This document shows, piece by piece, positions 23,528 to 32,919 of a stretch of DNA of 64,000 nt (positions are counted from its first letter, which is position 1; each line of letters opens with the position of its first letter). A program made the position numbers and the translations under genes. Source of the stretch: a virus; the IMG/VR virus record IMGVR_UViG_3300045008_000200, positions 1 through 64,000 of that record, one strand, 5' to 3'. The notes beneath the pieces were generated by a model. It was not told the origin of the DNA. It saw only the letters and a list, made by a program, of their open reading frames with translations, and did not search any database.

Positions 23528-26500
23528 ATGAGTTTGATGAGTCTTGGAAATTTTGGACTCGGCTTCGTGGCACAGATGCGCGGAGTGCGATCCATCACCC
23601 TTGCCACTGCCGCCGTCTCCAAACTCCAAGATGAAGTGAACGCTCTCCGGCATCTTCAAGCGCGGGCGCGTATTGAAGCCTTTGGTGGGGATAAAGAAGC
23701 CCGGAAGTGGGGGCAGGCTTTTGGGATGCTGGCCGCGGAGCGAAGCGCGGAGCTTCGTGAGCAGGTGGAAGAACAGCAGCGGCTTCAAATGCGGCAATCC
23801 CTCATCGGCAAAGCAATGGTCGGTGTAGGTGTCGGCATGATGGGTGTCGGTGCCGCCCTTGGAGCGGGCCTCGGTGTGGCTTTGAAGAAGGCAACGCAGT
23901 TTGAAGCCACCATGAACATCGTGCGGATGAACATTCGGAACATTGATGCTTCGCAGTTGAAGTCTCTTGGCGAAGAGATGAAGGTGCTTTCTATCCGGCT
24001 CCCCGGCACTGTGCAGGATATGGCGAATGCTGCGGTGGTGCTCTCCAAGATGGGTATTCCCACTCAGGAGTTGGCCGCGGCGACGGAGCAAGCCATTGTT
24101 CTGTCAACCGCCGCGGGTATTGACGCTGCGACGGCTGCGCAACACATTTCGACGGTCTATCTTACCACGAAGGCCACCCTTCCTGCGGTATGGAGCATGG
24201 GCGAAGCCATGCGCCGGATCAACTCGGCAATGGTGGCTCTCGCCACGTCCGGTCCTGTCACGGTAGATGAGTTGGCCGATCTCACCAAACGCTCCGCTGT
24301 GGCAGCGAATCAGCTTGGGTTGACCACGGATCAGACCCTTGCTTTTGCCGCTGCGTTGGGAGACCTGCGCATTCCGCCGGAAATGGGTGGTAGTGCCTTG
24401 CTTCGTATTTTCAAGACGATTCAAAGTCAGCCTGAAAAGATTATCAAGGGTTTGGAAGCCGTGAATCATCCGGCGGCGAAGATGTGGAATAGCCTTGCTG
24501 GTGTGGACAAGGTGAAGGCCGCACTGGAAGGCTTGAATATCGCCGCTCAGATGGAGCAGACCGGGCAGAAGATGGGTGGGCAGGCGGTGTCTTTGAGTAA
24601 GGTGATGGGTGAGATGTTTGGAAAGAACATCCGTACCGACATTGCCCTTGGCGCTCTCATGTCCAGTTTGCAGGAATCGTGGGACAAGGGGGAAAAGGGT
24701 CTTACTCGCTTGGACAACCGATTGAATACGGCGGCTCAGGGTATGCGTGAAGGTGCGGCGGCGGAACAGCGCATGGATCAGTGGGCCACCAGTCTTTCCG
24801 GTCAGTGGGAAATTATGACTTCGACGTTGGACACGTTCATCACCAGCGTTGGGGAAGAATTGGTGCCGCTGGCGAAGAAGGTGGTGAGCGTTTTTCGTTC
24901 GATTGCTGATTGGCTTGGGAGTTGGTCGGCGGCGCAGAAGAAGTTGCTTGGGTACGTTACGCTTTCCGCGGCGGCATTTTTCCTGATTACAGGTGCCATT
25001 ATCGCTCTTGGCGGTGCCGTGAAGATTGCTACCATTTCCTTGAGTGCGTTGGCTCCGGCGTTGGCTGCTGGTACTGCGGGAGCCACGGGATTTGGTGCAG
25101 CACTCTCCGCTGTTGCATGGCCGATTACGTTGGTCATCCTTGGTGTGGCGGCTCTTGGTGCGGCGATCTACGGTCTCTACAAGCTGAAATTTTTTGAGGG
25201 TTTCGTAGATGGTTGGAAGACGCGGGCCAAGGAGATGAGTGAGGTATTTTCCGGTGTGAAGCAGATTTTCGTGGATGCTTGGGCGAGCATCAAAGAGGCG
25301 TTTGCAGATGTGGTGGTTTCAATGGGTGGGTCCGGCGGTGTGACTGCTTCCTTCCGTGACGCCGGTAAAGCCATCGGGATTTTTGCTACTTACGCGATGC
25401 AGGTGTACGTTGCCTACTTCAAGCCTTTCATTCAGCTTACGGTGAGTGCGGTGGTTTTGGCCGTGCGGACCATTGTTGCCGTTTTTGCCTATCTCGGAAG
25501 CGCCGTTTCGAGTTTCGTGACCTTTTTCCGCGGTGTTTGGGCTGTTTTGAAGGGCATTTTCACTTGGGATATGAGCACGGTCAAAGAAGGTTTCTCCCTC
25601 ATCCTGAGTGCCATGAAAAGCTCTCTCTTGGGCTTCTTGACTTTTTGGAAGCGTATTTGGCGTGCCACGGGGGATTTCATTGTCAGCTTCCTTCCTGAAA
25701 AGGTGCAGCTTGCTTGGCGCAAGATGATCGGGTGGCTTGCCGATGCGTGGGACCGCTTCTTGGTTTGGATTGGGTTGAAGGAGAAAACGCGGGCACAAGA
25801 AGAACAGATAGCACGCGATGGTGCCGTGAGTGCGGAGCAGCGTAAAGCGGAGCAGTTGCAGAAAATTCAGGAAGACGCCGCGGAGCGGCAGCGGGCCGGG
25901 GAGACGGCTACTACCAAAAGAATCGAGAACGAGCTTGCGGAGCGGGTGGCATCCTTCAAAGCCTACCAACAGGAGATTTTAGGGCTTCCATCGGAGAAGA
26001 AGGCTGAATTGGCCGGGAAAATGGAAGCCGAGCGGATCAAGGTCACTGAGGTCATCCCGGCTTTAGAGGCGAATCGTATGGCCGTCTCCGGGGCTGGCGG
26101 TGTGGCTGGCGCGGCTGGCATGACTGGCGGTTTGGAGGCGTTGGTAGCGCAGGCGGAGAGCGCGGGTGTCTTGCAGGATTGGATGGGGAATGCCGTTAGC
26201 GAGATGGTGTCTCGCATCGAAACGGCCACTCCCGAACAGGCGGAGCAGGTGTCTGCGGCTGCGGAAGCCTTGGCAAATCAATTGTTCGAGAGCATCGGCG
26301 CTTCCATCATGCCGGACATTGCTACCTATGTGCAAAATCGTGCGACGGCGGATGTGGCGCAAGTGCAAGACCTCAATGCGCTTATTGCCGACATGACGGC
26401 AGATGTGGAGCCGTTGCGGGCTGCATACGAGCAGGCGGCGGCTTTGGCGGCAAGCAATCCCATGTTGGAAACTCTTGCGGATGAGGCGGAGATTCGTCGT

Positions 26501-26971
26501 CAAGTTTGGATGGAAGAGCAGGGGTATGTGGATGAGCAGCGTGCTCTTCTTGAAGCTACGCGCAATAGCCTTGGGGCTTTGGCGGAGTATAAAAGTCTTC
26601 TTGATGTGGCAAATACCGCGGGTGGGACGCCGGAGCAAATGGCAGCGCGGGCCGAAGCCGTGCGTAAGCTGTTATCCTTTTTGTCCGGTAGAGACCTTCC
26701 CTATGAAGCTCCGTTTCGTCTTGAGGCGTTGCCCGGCGAGAAGGTTCCGCCTGCTGGCGCTCCGGGTGGTCGTCCGGGTACTCCCCCCGTTCGCGGCACC
26801 GGAAACGCTGTGGCCGATGCCGTTACGAGTGGGATGAACACCATGATAGAGCGGATGCCAAAAAAACTTGAGGGCACAATCAAGACCACTCTTCAAGTGG
26901 ATCAGCGTGTGTTGGCTGAAACGGTCAATGAGTTCAACGCTAATGCCGCTGGTGCCACCGGAAATGGGTAA
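23528..26971 (+). CDS. Tail tape measure protein
   Basis: The 1147-residue protein has the hallmark tape measure domain at ~115-330 (KKATQFEATMNIVRMNI, then DMANAAVVLSKMG and ALGDLRIPPEMGGSALLRIF). A long hydrophobic region at ~475-560 probably inserts into the host membrane, further amphipathic helices follow, and charged coiled coils occupy ~750-1000. It sets tail length and is ejected before the DNA. Length is consistent with a tail of roughly 150 nm at 1.5 angstrom per residue, as an estimate. Confidence 0.9.
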   Translation: MSLMSLGNFGLGFVAQMRGVRSITLATAAVSKLQDEVNALRHLQARARIEAFGGDKEARKWGQAFGMLAAERSAELREQVEEQQRLQMRQSLIGKAMVGVGVGMMGVGAALGAGLGVALKKATQFEATMNIVRMNIRNIDASQLKSLGEEMKVLSIRLPGTVQDMANAAVVLSKMGIPTQELAAATEQAIVLSTAAGIDAATAAQHISTVYLTTKATLPAVWSMGEAMRRINSAMVALATSGPVTVDELADLTKRSAVAANQLGLTTDQTLAFAAALGDLRIPPEMGGSALLRIFKTIQSQPEKIIKGLEAVNHPAAKMWNSLAGVDKVKAALEGLNIAAQMEQTGQKMGGQAVSLSKVMGEMFGKNIRTDIALGALMSSLQESWDKGEKGLTRLDNRLNTAAQGMREGAAAEQRMDQWATSLSGQWEIMTSTLDTFITSVGEELVPLAKKVVSVFRSIADWLGSWSAAQKKLLGYVTLSAAAFFLITGAIIALGGAVKIATISLSALAPALAAGTAGATGFGAALSAVAWPITLVILGVAALGAAIYGLYKLKFFEGFVDGWKTRAKEMSEVFSGVKQIFVDAWASIKEAFADVVVSMGGSGGVTASFRDAGKAIGIFATYAMQVYVAYFKPFIQLTVSAVVLAVRTIVAVFAYLGSAVSSFVTFFRGVWAVLKGIFTWDMSTVKEGFSLILSAMKSSLLGFLTFWKRIWRATGDFIVSFLPEKVQLAWRKMIGWLADAWDRFLVWIGLKEKTRAQEEQIARDGAVSAEQRKAEQLQKIQEDAAERQRAGETATTKRIENELAERVASFKAYQQEILGLPSEKKAELAGKMEAERIKVTEVIPALEANRMAVSGAGGVAGAAGMTGGLEALVAQAESAGVLQDWMGNAVSEMVSRIETATPEQAEQVSAAAEALANQLFESIGASIMPDIATYVQNRATADVAQVQDLNALIADMTADVEPLRAAYEQAAALAASNPMLETLADEAEIRRQVWMEEQGYVDEQRALLEATRNSLGALAEYKSLLDVANTAGGTPEQMAARAEAVRKLLSFLSGRDLPYEAPFRLEALPGEKVPPAGAPGGRPGTPPVRGTGNAVADAVTSGMNTMIERMPKKLEGTIKTTLQVDQRVLAETVNEFNANAAGATGNG

Positions 26972-26974
26972 GCA

Positions 26975-27586
26975 ATGGCTGTAACAACGCAGACACCTAA
27001 GAACAATTTGGGAGCACTGAATCGTGGTCCTGCCAAGGGTTTTTTGGCGGCGTATGACGACCCCAATGTGCGATTGGTGTTTCAGTACAACCCGCCTGAG
27101 ATCACTGAGACAAAAGAGATGGAGTGGCCGGAGATCGTCATTCCCGGCGCGGATGATGCTTTGGCTAATTTTGGTGCGGGAAAGAGTTTCAAGCTGGCTT
27201 TCACGCTCTTTTTCAATGAGGTTGGCGAGTCGTACACGAAGCCCGGTGCGGTGCCTGCAAAGGATACCCGGCCCCCGGCTCCCCAAGGGATGCCGGACAC
27301 TGGCAACCGGGTGGAGATGGCTCTGGCCTTTCTGCACTCTTTTACGGAGACACAACAGGCGACGGATCAGTACATGGGCCTTTCTCCGCGGATTCTGCTC
27401 TTTTGGTTCGGAGAGTCGCAGTTTGGGACCGGTGCGCAGTATCAATCTTCGCCCGGTGGCCCGGCCATGATTGTTCGGATTACGAAGTTGACCACGAAAC
27501 GGGGCTTTTTTGACAAGAAGACGCTGGTGACGCGCAGGGCAACCGCTGAGATCGAACTAACACGACACGCTCTGTTTCCGAGGTAG
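26975..27586 (+). CDS. Contractile-system tube-initiator / LysM-type baseplate protein, N-terminal type
   Basis: The 203-residue protein has the VRLVFQYNPPEITETKEMEW signature of CIS tube-associated proteins (XkdP/Pvc7-like), then a tube-like beta-sandwich with FKLAFTLFFNEVG and FWFGESQFG. It starts four bases after the tape measure stop. The LysM domain often attached at the C-terminus in relatives is absent here and is encoded by the next gene instead. Confidence 0.72.
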   Translation: MAVTTQTPKNNLGALNRGPAKGFLAAYDDPNVRLVFQYNPPEITETKEMEWPEIVIPGADDALANFGAGKSFKLAFTLFFNEVGESYTKPGAVPAKDTRPPAPQGMPDTGNRVEMALAFLHSFTETQQATDQYMGLSPRILLFWFGESQFGTGAQYQSSPGGPAMIVRITKLTTKRGFFDKKTLVTRRATAEIELTRHALFPR

Positions 27587-27589
27587 GCC

Positions 27590-27904
27590 ATGCCGGTATA
27601 TTCCACATCGCGGTACAAGGGTGGTCTGGTGGTTCCTATCCTTTCAGAGCGTAACGGGATCACCAAGGAGCGTCCTTATCTCTATACGCGCCCGGCAATC
27701 GGTAATGTCACGATTACGCAAATCTACACCACGCAGGACGGGGACCGTCTTGACCTTCTGGCTTTCCGTTTCGCCAAGGATTCGACGTTGTGGTGGATTA
27801 TCGCGGAAGTAAATAAGATTTTCGGTTTTCCGTTCTTTTTGGCACCGGGCACGCCTCTTTTGATTCCGTCCTATGCCGATTTTCAGCGGCTTGGGGGTGC
27901 GTAG
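27590..27904 (+). CDS. LysM/gpX-like tail protein
   Basis: The 104-residue protein contains a LysM-like unit near its C-terminus (GDRLDLLAFRFAKDSTLWWIIAEVN, then PGTPLLIPS), matching tail protein X and T4 gp53 proteins, which dock the hub to the tube or wedge. It is tightly linked to its neighbours (3-base gap, 1-base overlap). Confidence 0.75.
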   Translation: MPVYSTSRYKGGLVVPILSERNGITKERPYLYTRPAIGNVTITQIYTTQDGDRLDLLAFRFAKDSTLWWIIAEVNKIFGFPFFLAPGTPLLIPSYADFQRLGGA

Positions 27905-29187
27905 TGGCGGAGTCGATGGTTACTACCATTTCAAGCAAGCACCGCACCGGTGACTTCATGCGCCATGCGCTCCGGCTTTCCGTTTTCGCTCTTCCTGAGA
28001 AGACGGGGCGTAACGGATCAATGGATATTTCCGGCATTGTGTCCGGTGTGTCCATTGAGGAAGAGCATGGGGCGAAGAAGAAAGACGTGATGGCGACGGT
28101 TTCCGTTTTCAACTACGACTATGCTATGCAGGAAGTGGTGCTTTTTTCAGAGGGTCATAGGCTCGCCATTTCGATGTTTGACGGGTACGTTGCCAGAGAT
28201 TTTGGGGATTTCGTCATTGTGAATCCTGACCGGCAGTACGGAGAGAGTACGTCCTTGAATCTGCGGCTCCGGTCGGATCAAATCGTGAATCAGCTTCAAC
28301 CCATCTCTTACAAGTTTGTCAACTGCACCATCGCAGAAGCGGTTGCCGATCTGTGGCAGTCCTTGGGGTATCAGACCGACGTGACGCCCACGGATGAGAC
28401 TTTTCCCGAAGTCATGTTGGCGAATGAAACGGCAGTGCAGTTCACGAAGCGGTGGGCGGAGAAGTTGAATTATGTATGGGGAATCCGAGAGGGGAAATTC
28501 TACTTCAAGAAAGAAGAAGAAGTTGTGGTGGATCATCGGACTGACCCGAAGAACACCCTCAAATTCTCGCCGCCTTTTCCCGAAGTTGGCTCCATTATCT
28601 CCGCACGATCACAGGCGAAGACGGATCAGGCGCGGGGTGGGAAGCCGAAAATTGCCGGGATTGATTTTTCCGCGGGCGGTTTCTCTTCCGATATTATGAA
28701 TGACCTGATTGCGGCGGGCAGCGTGCGCACGGAAGAAGGGCGTCCTATTGTCACCGATCCCACCAAGAAACCGTCTTTTCAGGCGACGGACGTGACCCGG
28801 TATAAACTGCTCTCCATGCTGCGTGGCCCGAATTTTCAAGGCGGAGAGGATTCTGATAGCGTTTTGTTGCCGCCCTACTCCTTGGTTCCAAATGTTCCCG
28901 GTCGCGTGGGTTTGATTCAGCGGAGCAACGATCAGGCGAGTGCCATGCGCGATATTCTTTTTGTGCAGAATGCCGTGAATAACTATGAGTTGCAGGTGGT
29001 GACGTGGGGCAACGCCGCCTTGAGTGTCGCGGGTTTGGTGGACGTAGCCGGGCTTTCGCCCGAAGATAATGGGACGTGGTTCATCAAGAAAATCGTTCAT
29101 AACTTCGATTCCACGTACAAACAGACGTTGACGCTCTATCGTAATGAGCGGGAAGCGGTTGCCAAGAGGAAGAAGATCAAAAAATGA
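27904..29187 (+). CDS. Baseplate hub protein, gpD / gp27-like
   Basis: The 427-residue protein starts at a GTG overlapping the previous stop. It has the hub profile: N-terminal beta barrel (GIVSGVSIEEEHGAKKKDVMATVSVF), a helical insertion with IAEAVADLWQSLGYQ, ANETAVQFTKRWAEKLNYVW, and a C-terminal barrel ending FIKKIVHNFDSTYKQTLTLYRN. It forms the trimeric hub to which the spike binds. Confidence 0.82.
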   Translation: MAESMVTTISSKHRTGDFMRHALRLSVFALPEKTGRNGSMDISGIVSGVSIEEEHGAKKKDVMATVSVFNYDYAMQEVVLFSEGHRLAISMFDGYVARDFGDFVIVNPDRQYGESTSLNLRLRSDQIVNQLQPISYKFVNCTIAEAVADLWQSLGYQTDVTPTDETFPEVMLANETAVQFTKRWAEKLNYVWGIREGKFYFKKEEEVVVDHRTDPKNTLKFSPPFPEVGSIISARSQAKTDQARGGKPKIAGIDFSAGGFSSDIMNDLIAAGSVRTEEGRPIVTDPTKKPSFQATDVTRYKLLSMLRGPNFQGGEDSDSVLLPPYSLVPNVPGRVGLIQRSNDQASAMRDILFVQNAVNNYELQVVTWGNAALSVAGLVDVAGLSPEDNGTWFIKKIVHNFDSTYKQTLTLYRNEREAVAKRKKIKK

Positions 29188-30548
29188 GATGGGTGAATCC
29201 ACAAGACGGTCGCACCTACTTTCTCGGCAAGTACCGTGGGAGAGTAGTGCGTGTGGACGATCCCACGAAAGGGTGCCGGGTACAGTGTCTTGTCCCTGAT
29301 GTGTACGATGAGATTCCTTCCCCGTGGGCCATGCTTTCCCTGCCCGGAAGCGACGTGAAGATTCCCCCCGCTGGTTCGCAGGTGTGGGTGGAGTTTGAGC
29401 AGGGAGACCCCGACCTTCCGATTGTGTGCGGGTACACTCCGTCCGGCAAGGACGGTTCACAGGCTGCACCGGGGAATGCGCTGGCGGAGGATGACAACAC
29501 CACGGAGATGTGCGGCGGCAAGGGTGGGGATGCCGTGGATGTGGAAGACGTGGAAGGCACCAACACCATCTTGGAGCCTACTACTTCTTCACAGCCGGAG
29601 TATGGATACGTGCAATCCCTTCGGGTCAATTCTACCATGTTTGAAGTGGATGGGACTCCCCAAAAAGAGCGCCTTCAAGCCTATCACGACACCGGCGCGT
29701 ATTGGGAGTTTGGACCGGGCGGGCAGTATAATTTCAAGGCTTTTGGTGTCAGTACGTGGTGGTTGAAGGGCAGCAAGGTTGAGATGGTGAGCGGCGGATT
29801 GAAAGCCGTGGTGGGTGCTCCCGCGGAGTATTACTACAACGCCTCTGTCACCACTAAGATCGGCACGGCGTACATCCTCACTGTCGGTGGGGACATTACC
29901 GAGACGGTCAATGGGAGCTTGATTCAGACCTACGAAGGCGGGTGGACGCAGGATGTGGGCGGTCTTGCCAACCTGAGTTACGGTGCCCTGAGCATTATGA
30001 GTGGCGGTCCATGCAATCTTGGTGTTATGGGGGCATACCAGATTGCCGTGACCGGTGCCATGAACGTGACCGTTGCCAACGCCGACTTTCAGAACGGGCA
30101 AGTGACTGCCTACGCTCTTACCGCCATTGTCGGGAACATCGCTCTCACGGCGACGGCGGGGGCGTTTCTCATCACGTCCGGTACCGCGCTCACTCTCATG
30201 GCAGGAGCCGCGGCGACTCTTACGGCGAGTGCGGCGGTGACTGTGACGGCTGGTGCGGCCATGACGCTCACGGCTTCGGCTGCGTTCACCATTACTGCGG
30301 CGAGCGTAGTGCAGACTGCGCCGACGAATACGATTGTGGGGAAAGTGTTTCTTGGTGTGGCTGGCGCGGCTAATCCGGCAGTGCTTGGGATTGAGTTTGT
30401 GGCCTTGATGACGGCTCTTTTTACGTGGCTTGACACGCACACGCACACGGGAAATCTTGGGGCTCCGACGACCGTACCCATCGTGCCTTCAACGTCTGTG
30501 GCCAGTCTGGTGACGGCTACTCAATCGAAAACGGTGACGTTGGTATGA
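29184..30548 (+). CDS. Baseplate spike protein (gpV/gp5-type OB fold plus needle)
   Basis: The 454-residue protein begins with an OB-fold region (GRVVRVDDPTKGCRVQCLVP, IPPAGSQVWVEFEQGDPDLPIVCGY), as in gpV and the gp5 N-domain of VgrG. A repetitive Ala/Thr beta-helix needle (~residues 315-385, repeated TLTASAA/TVTAGAA units) and a THTHTG metal-binding-like C-terminus follow. It forms the membrane-piercing tip. The start overlaps the hub gene. Confidence 0.85.
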   Translation: MRWVNPQDGRTYFLGKYRGRVVRVDDPTKGCRVQCLVPDVYDEIPSPWAMLSLPGSDVKIPPAGSQVWVEFEQGDPDLPIVCGYTPSGKDGSQAAPGNALAEDDNTTEMCGGKGGDAVDVEDVEGTNTILEPTTSSQPEYGYVQSLRVNSTMFEVDGTPQKERLQAYHDTGAYWEFGPGGQYNFKAFGVSTWWLKGSKVEMVSGGLKAVVGAPAEYYYNASVTTKIGTAYILTVGGDITETVNGSLIQTYEGGWTQDVGGLANLSYGALSIMSGGPCNLGVMGAYQIAVTGAMNVTVANADFQNGQVTAYALTAIVGNIALTATAGAFLITSGTALTLMAGAAATLTASAAVTVTAGAAMTLTASAAFTITAASVVQTAPTNTIVGKVFLGVAGAANPAVLGIEFVALMTALFTWLDTHTHTGNLGAPTTVPIVPSTSVASLVTATQSKTVTLV

Positions 30549-30826
30549 AGGAAAAAGACGGAGATAGACTGCTTGAGGAAGTTGCGGACGGCGTGAAAGG
30601 GCTTTTCACCCCGGATGGGACGCTCCCGGAGTGGAAGGGGCTGGCCGATACGCAATTCGGGCAGCGAATCGTTGACTTGGCGGGGAAGGCCAAGGAAGCT
30701 GAGAGAGTGATTCTTGAACAAGCGGTGGTGCAGTTGCATGGCTTAGCGATGCTGGCGCAACATTTTTTGCCGCCGGGGACGAAGGTGAACGTGCCGACGC
30801 TTGAGGAATTGAAGAATGTCCGCTAA
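30545..30826 (+). CDS. Small baseplate-region protein, unknown
   Basis: This 93-residue, mostly helical protein overlaps both the spike gene and the next gene by a few bases. The core QRIVDLAGKAKEAERVILEQAVVQL suggests a coiled coil or small helical bundle. It is probably translationally coupled and part of the baseplate or its assembly. Confidence 0.65.
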   Translation: MKEKDGDRLLEEVADGVKGLFTPDGTLPEWKGLADTQFGQRIVDLAGKAKEAERVILEQAVVQLHGLAMLAQHFLPPGTKVNVPTLEELKNVR

Positions 30827-32054
30827 CGGCCAATGGGTAACGCTGCATCTCGAACTGCCGCCTGCCTTGCAGTCCATTTTGGACGTAGGGGCGGACGGGT
30901 TGGACGCGGTGGCTACTTTTTTGGAAGCGCAAGCGGCTTTCTTGCAGTTGATCGCGGACATGGCGCAGGCTCTTTTTGACGCCTACTCTGCCATTGTGAA
31001 CGCTCTCATCACGATGGTTCAAAATTTTCTTCTCGACCTGAAAAATGCGGGCATCTACGTCTTTTTGGATTATCCGAATAACTTGAAACTCTCCGACTTC
31101 AATCCGGCGGCGGAAGAGAATTGGGAAGGGACGATTTTTGATGACGACCTTCTTGCTGCTGCTTCCTTGAATGATGTTGACCTTGTGGCTATTGCCAAGC
31201 AGCGGAAATCGTGGAGCCGACAGTCAAATATGTTGCTGAGTTTCGGTGACGTGCTTTCCCGCATCTCCACCGGATTCTATGACGTGCATGACCCTTATCG
31301 TCCGCGGTTTTCCGAGACGGCGGCGACCTTTGGGGTAGTGATTCTCGCCTATTCCGTGGAGCTTGCCCTGTTTTTGAAGATGGTACGGCAACTTTCTGAC
31401 ATCTTTGCCCTCTCCGATCTCCGGGGCATTCTTCAACCGGCTATTGTGTCGGATGCCTTCAAAGCACTTTGGGGCAAAGCGGTGGACGAATGGGATTCGG
31501 TGGATTGGGAAAATTGGAAGCCGCAGCTTCCCGCTAGTTTTCGCAATCCGGGGGCCTTCCCGAACTGGCTGGGGAGATTTACTTTTCAAGACCTTTTTCC
31601 GCCACTCGGACAGTTATTGCAGGCGTTGGCGAACATGCTTGAATTGCTCCGTCCCAATGGAGATATTGCGAAATTTATTCAGGATATGATAAACGCTTTG
31701 GTCAGAAAGGTTGATAGAATCCGCAGGCTTGCAGAGACTTTGGCGGAGTTGGCCGATTTGATCCGAAACGTCTTTTCCGGTACTCAGTTGTGCGCGTGTG
31801 CTATCAATTCCGCGGAAGGAAATAGTGGATTTATCAATGGTCTTCGCTCTGCCAAAGGCGCTCCGCAGTTTGAGAAAGCCCTTTGTTGCTCGGTGGTGCT
31901 TTACACCGGCGGGCCGGGCATCGTTCCCTTGCAGTTGCTTTTCAGTGGCGAAGGCGAGCCTATCCCCGGATCGAGTTATGAGGAAAATCTTGAGAATGAG
32001 CGGCAGGATGAGCCGATTGTGCCGCCGGACTACACGGGGCGTGATCCACAATGA
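30816..32054 (+). CDS. Helical, hydrophobic baseplate-region protein, unknown
   Basis: The 412-residue protein has several amphipathic or hydrophobic helices (AVATFLEAQAAFLQLIADMAQAL, then IVNALITMVQNFLLDL) and a Pro/acidic C-terminus. A CAC...CC cysteine cluster is near residues 328-350. No signal peptide is apparent. Its position between spike and gp25-like genes suggests a virion protein, possibly ejected or tail-tip associated. No family recognised. Confidence 0.6.
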   Translation: MSANGQWVTLHLELPPALQSILDVGADGLDAVATFLEAQAAFLQLIADMAQALFDAYSAIVNALITMVQNFLLDLKNAGIYVFLDYPNNLKLSDFNPAAEENWEGTIFDDDLLAAASLNDVDLVAIAKQRKSWSRQSNMLLSFGDVLSRISTGFYDVHDPYRPRFSETAATFGVVILAYSVELALFLKMVRQLSDIFALSDLRGILQPAIVSDAFKALWGKAVDEWDSVDWENWKPQLPASFRNPGAFPNWLGRFTFQDLFPPLGQLLQALANMLELLRPNGDIAKFIQDMINALVRKVDRIRRLAETLAELADLIRNVFSGTQLCACAINSAEGNSGFINGLRSAKGAPQFEKALCCSVVLYTGGPGIVPLQLLFSGEGEPIPGSSYEENLENERQDEPIVPPDYTGRDPQ

Positions 32055-32437
32055 GTGGGATGTTCACCAGCATTGAGAGGGATACGATTTTGCGGGCACT
32101 CTCCGACTTGAGAGCCGTGTATTCCAAGTCAGAGGTTGCCAAGGAACGGCAGCGGCTTTTTGATTTACAGGCGGAGGTGGAGCGCAGACGGAAGGGCATT
32201 GAGGACGCTCGGAGTTTGCTGGCCGATTTGGAACACGCGGCGCGTTTGGTGCAAGCGATTGCACCTGATCTGGCTTATGCCTTCACGGTTCGTGCGAATG
32301 TGGTGCGGGAGCAGATAAAGAAGTTGAATCCGGCTGACTTAGAGCATAGAATGACGGGGATTGAAAACGATTTAGCGTTGGTGGCACTCTTGGGTGTTAC
32401 GTTGTCCACGGATTACAGGGAGCTTTTTGAGGAATGA
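32051..32437 (+). CDS. Coiled-coil baseplate-region protein, unknown
   Basis: The 128-residue protein starts at an ATG overlapping the previous stop (ATGA). Residues ~15-75 are a strongly charged heptad-like helix (SKSEVAKERQRLFDLQAEVE). A second shorter helix pair follows. It is likely a small structural or assembly component. No function assigned. Confidence 0.6.
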   Translation: MSGMFTSIERDTILRALSDLRAVYSKSEVAKERQRLFDLQAEVERRRKGIEDARSLLADLEHAARLVQAIAPDLAYAFTVRANVVREQIKKLNPADLEHRMTGIENDLALVALLGVTLSTDYRELFEE

Positions 32438-32919
32438 TTCGGCAAACTCCATACGATCCTGTTGGTGTGGGAATCAAAAGTCCCATGTCCTTCGATGGGG
32501 GTGGGCTGAATCTCACCGCTAGAACACGGGTCAAGGTGGTAGGGGATGCCGGAATTGGGGACGGTCCTCAGACCTTCACCCGTGAAGTGATTTCCGCGAC
32601 GAACGAAGAGCGCAGGCAGACCATTGCGCAGGTGATGAATCGAATTGCCCTCACGCCGCAGAAGACGCGCTTTATGGACGGCGGCTACGGGTCTCTGGTG
32701 CCGGATTTTGTGTTTGAGACGAATGAGGATTGGGTGTGGGCGCTGGCGGCGTCCTACGCGAGCTTGGCGATTTGGTCTAGCGATGCCCGCGTGGTGGTGC
32801 AACAGGCGTGGGGCGAAGCGTCCGATGATGAAGAATACGCCTTCCTTGTGCATGTGGCGTACTCCGTGAAAGGCACCAGCCTGCTCGGAGAAGTGCAGAT
32901 TGGGGTGGTGCAGCGATGA
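32434..32919 (+). CDS. Baseplate wedge protein, divergent gp25/gpW-like
   Basis: The 161-residue protein directly precedes the J-like gene, the usual position of gp25. The text RQTIAQVMNRIALTPQKTRFMDGGYGS followed by a helix (WVWALAASYASLAIWS) resembles the gp25 core, which starts sheath polymerisation. Similarity is weak by eye, so gene order carries much of the call. Confidence 0.6.
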   Translation: MIRQTPYDPVGVGIKSPMSFDGGGLNLTARTRVKVVGDAGIGDGPQTFTREVISATNEERRQTIAQVMNRIALTPQKTRFMDGGYGSLVPDFVFETNEDWVWALAASYASLAIWSSDARVVVQQAWGEASDDEEYAFLVHVAYSVKGTSLLGEVQIGVVQR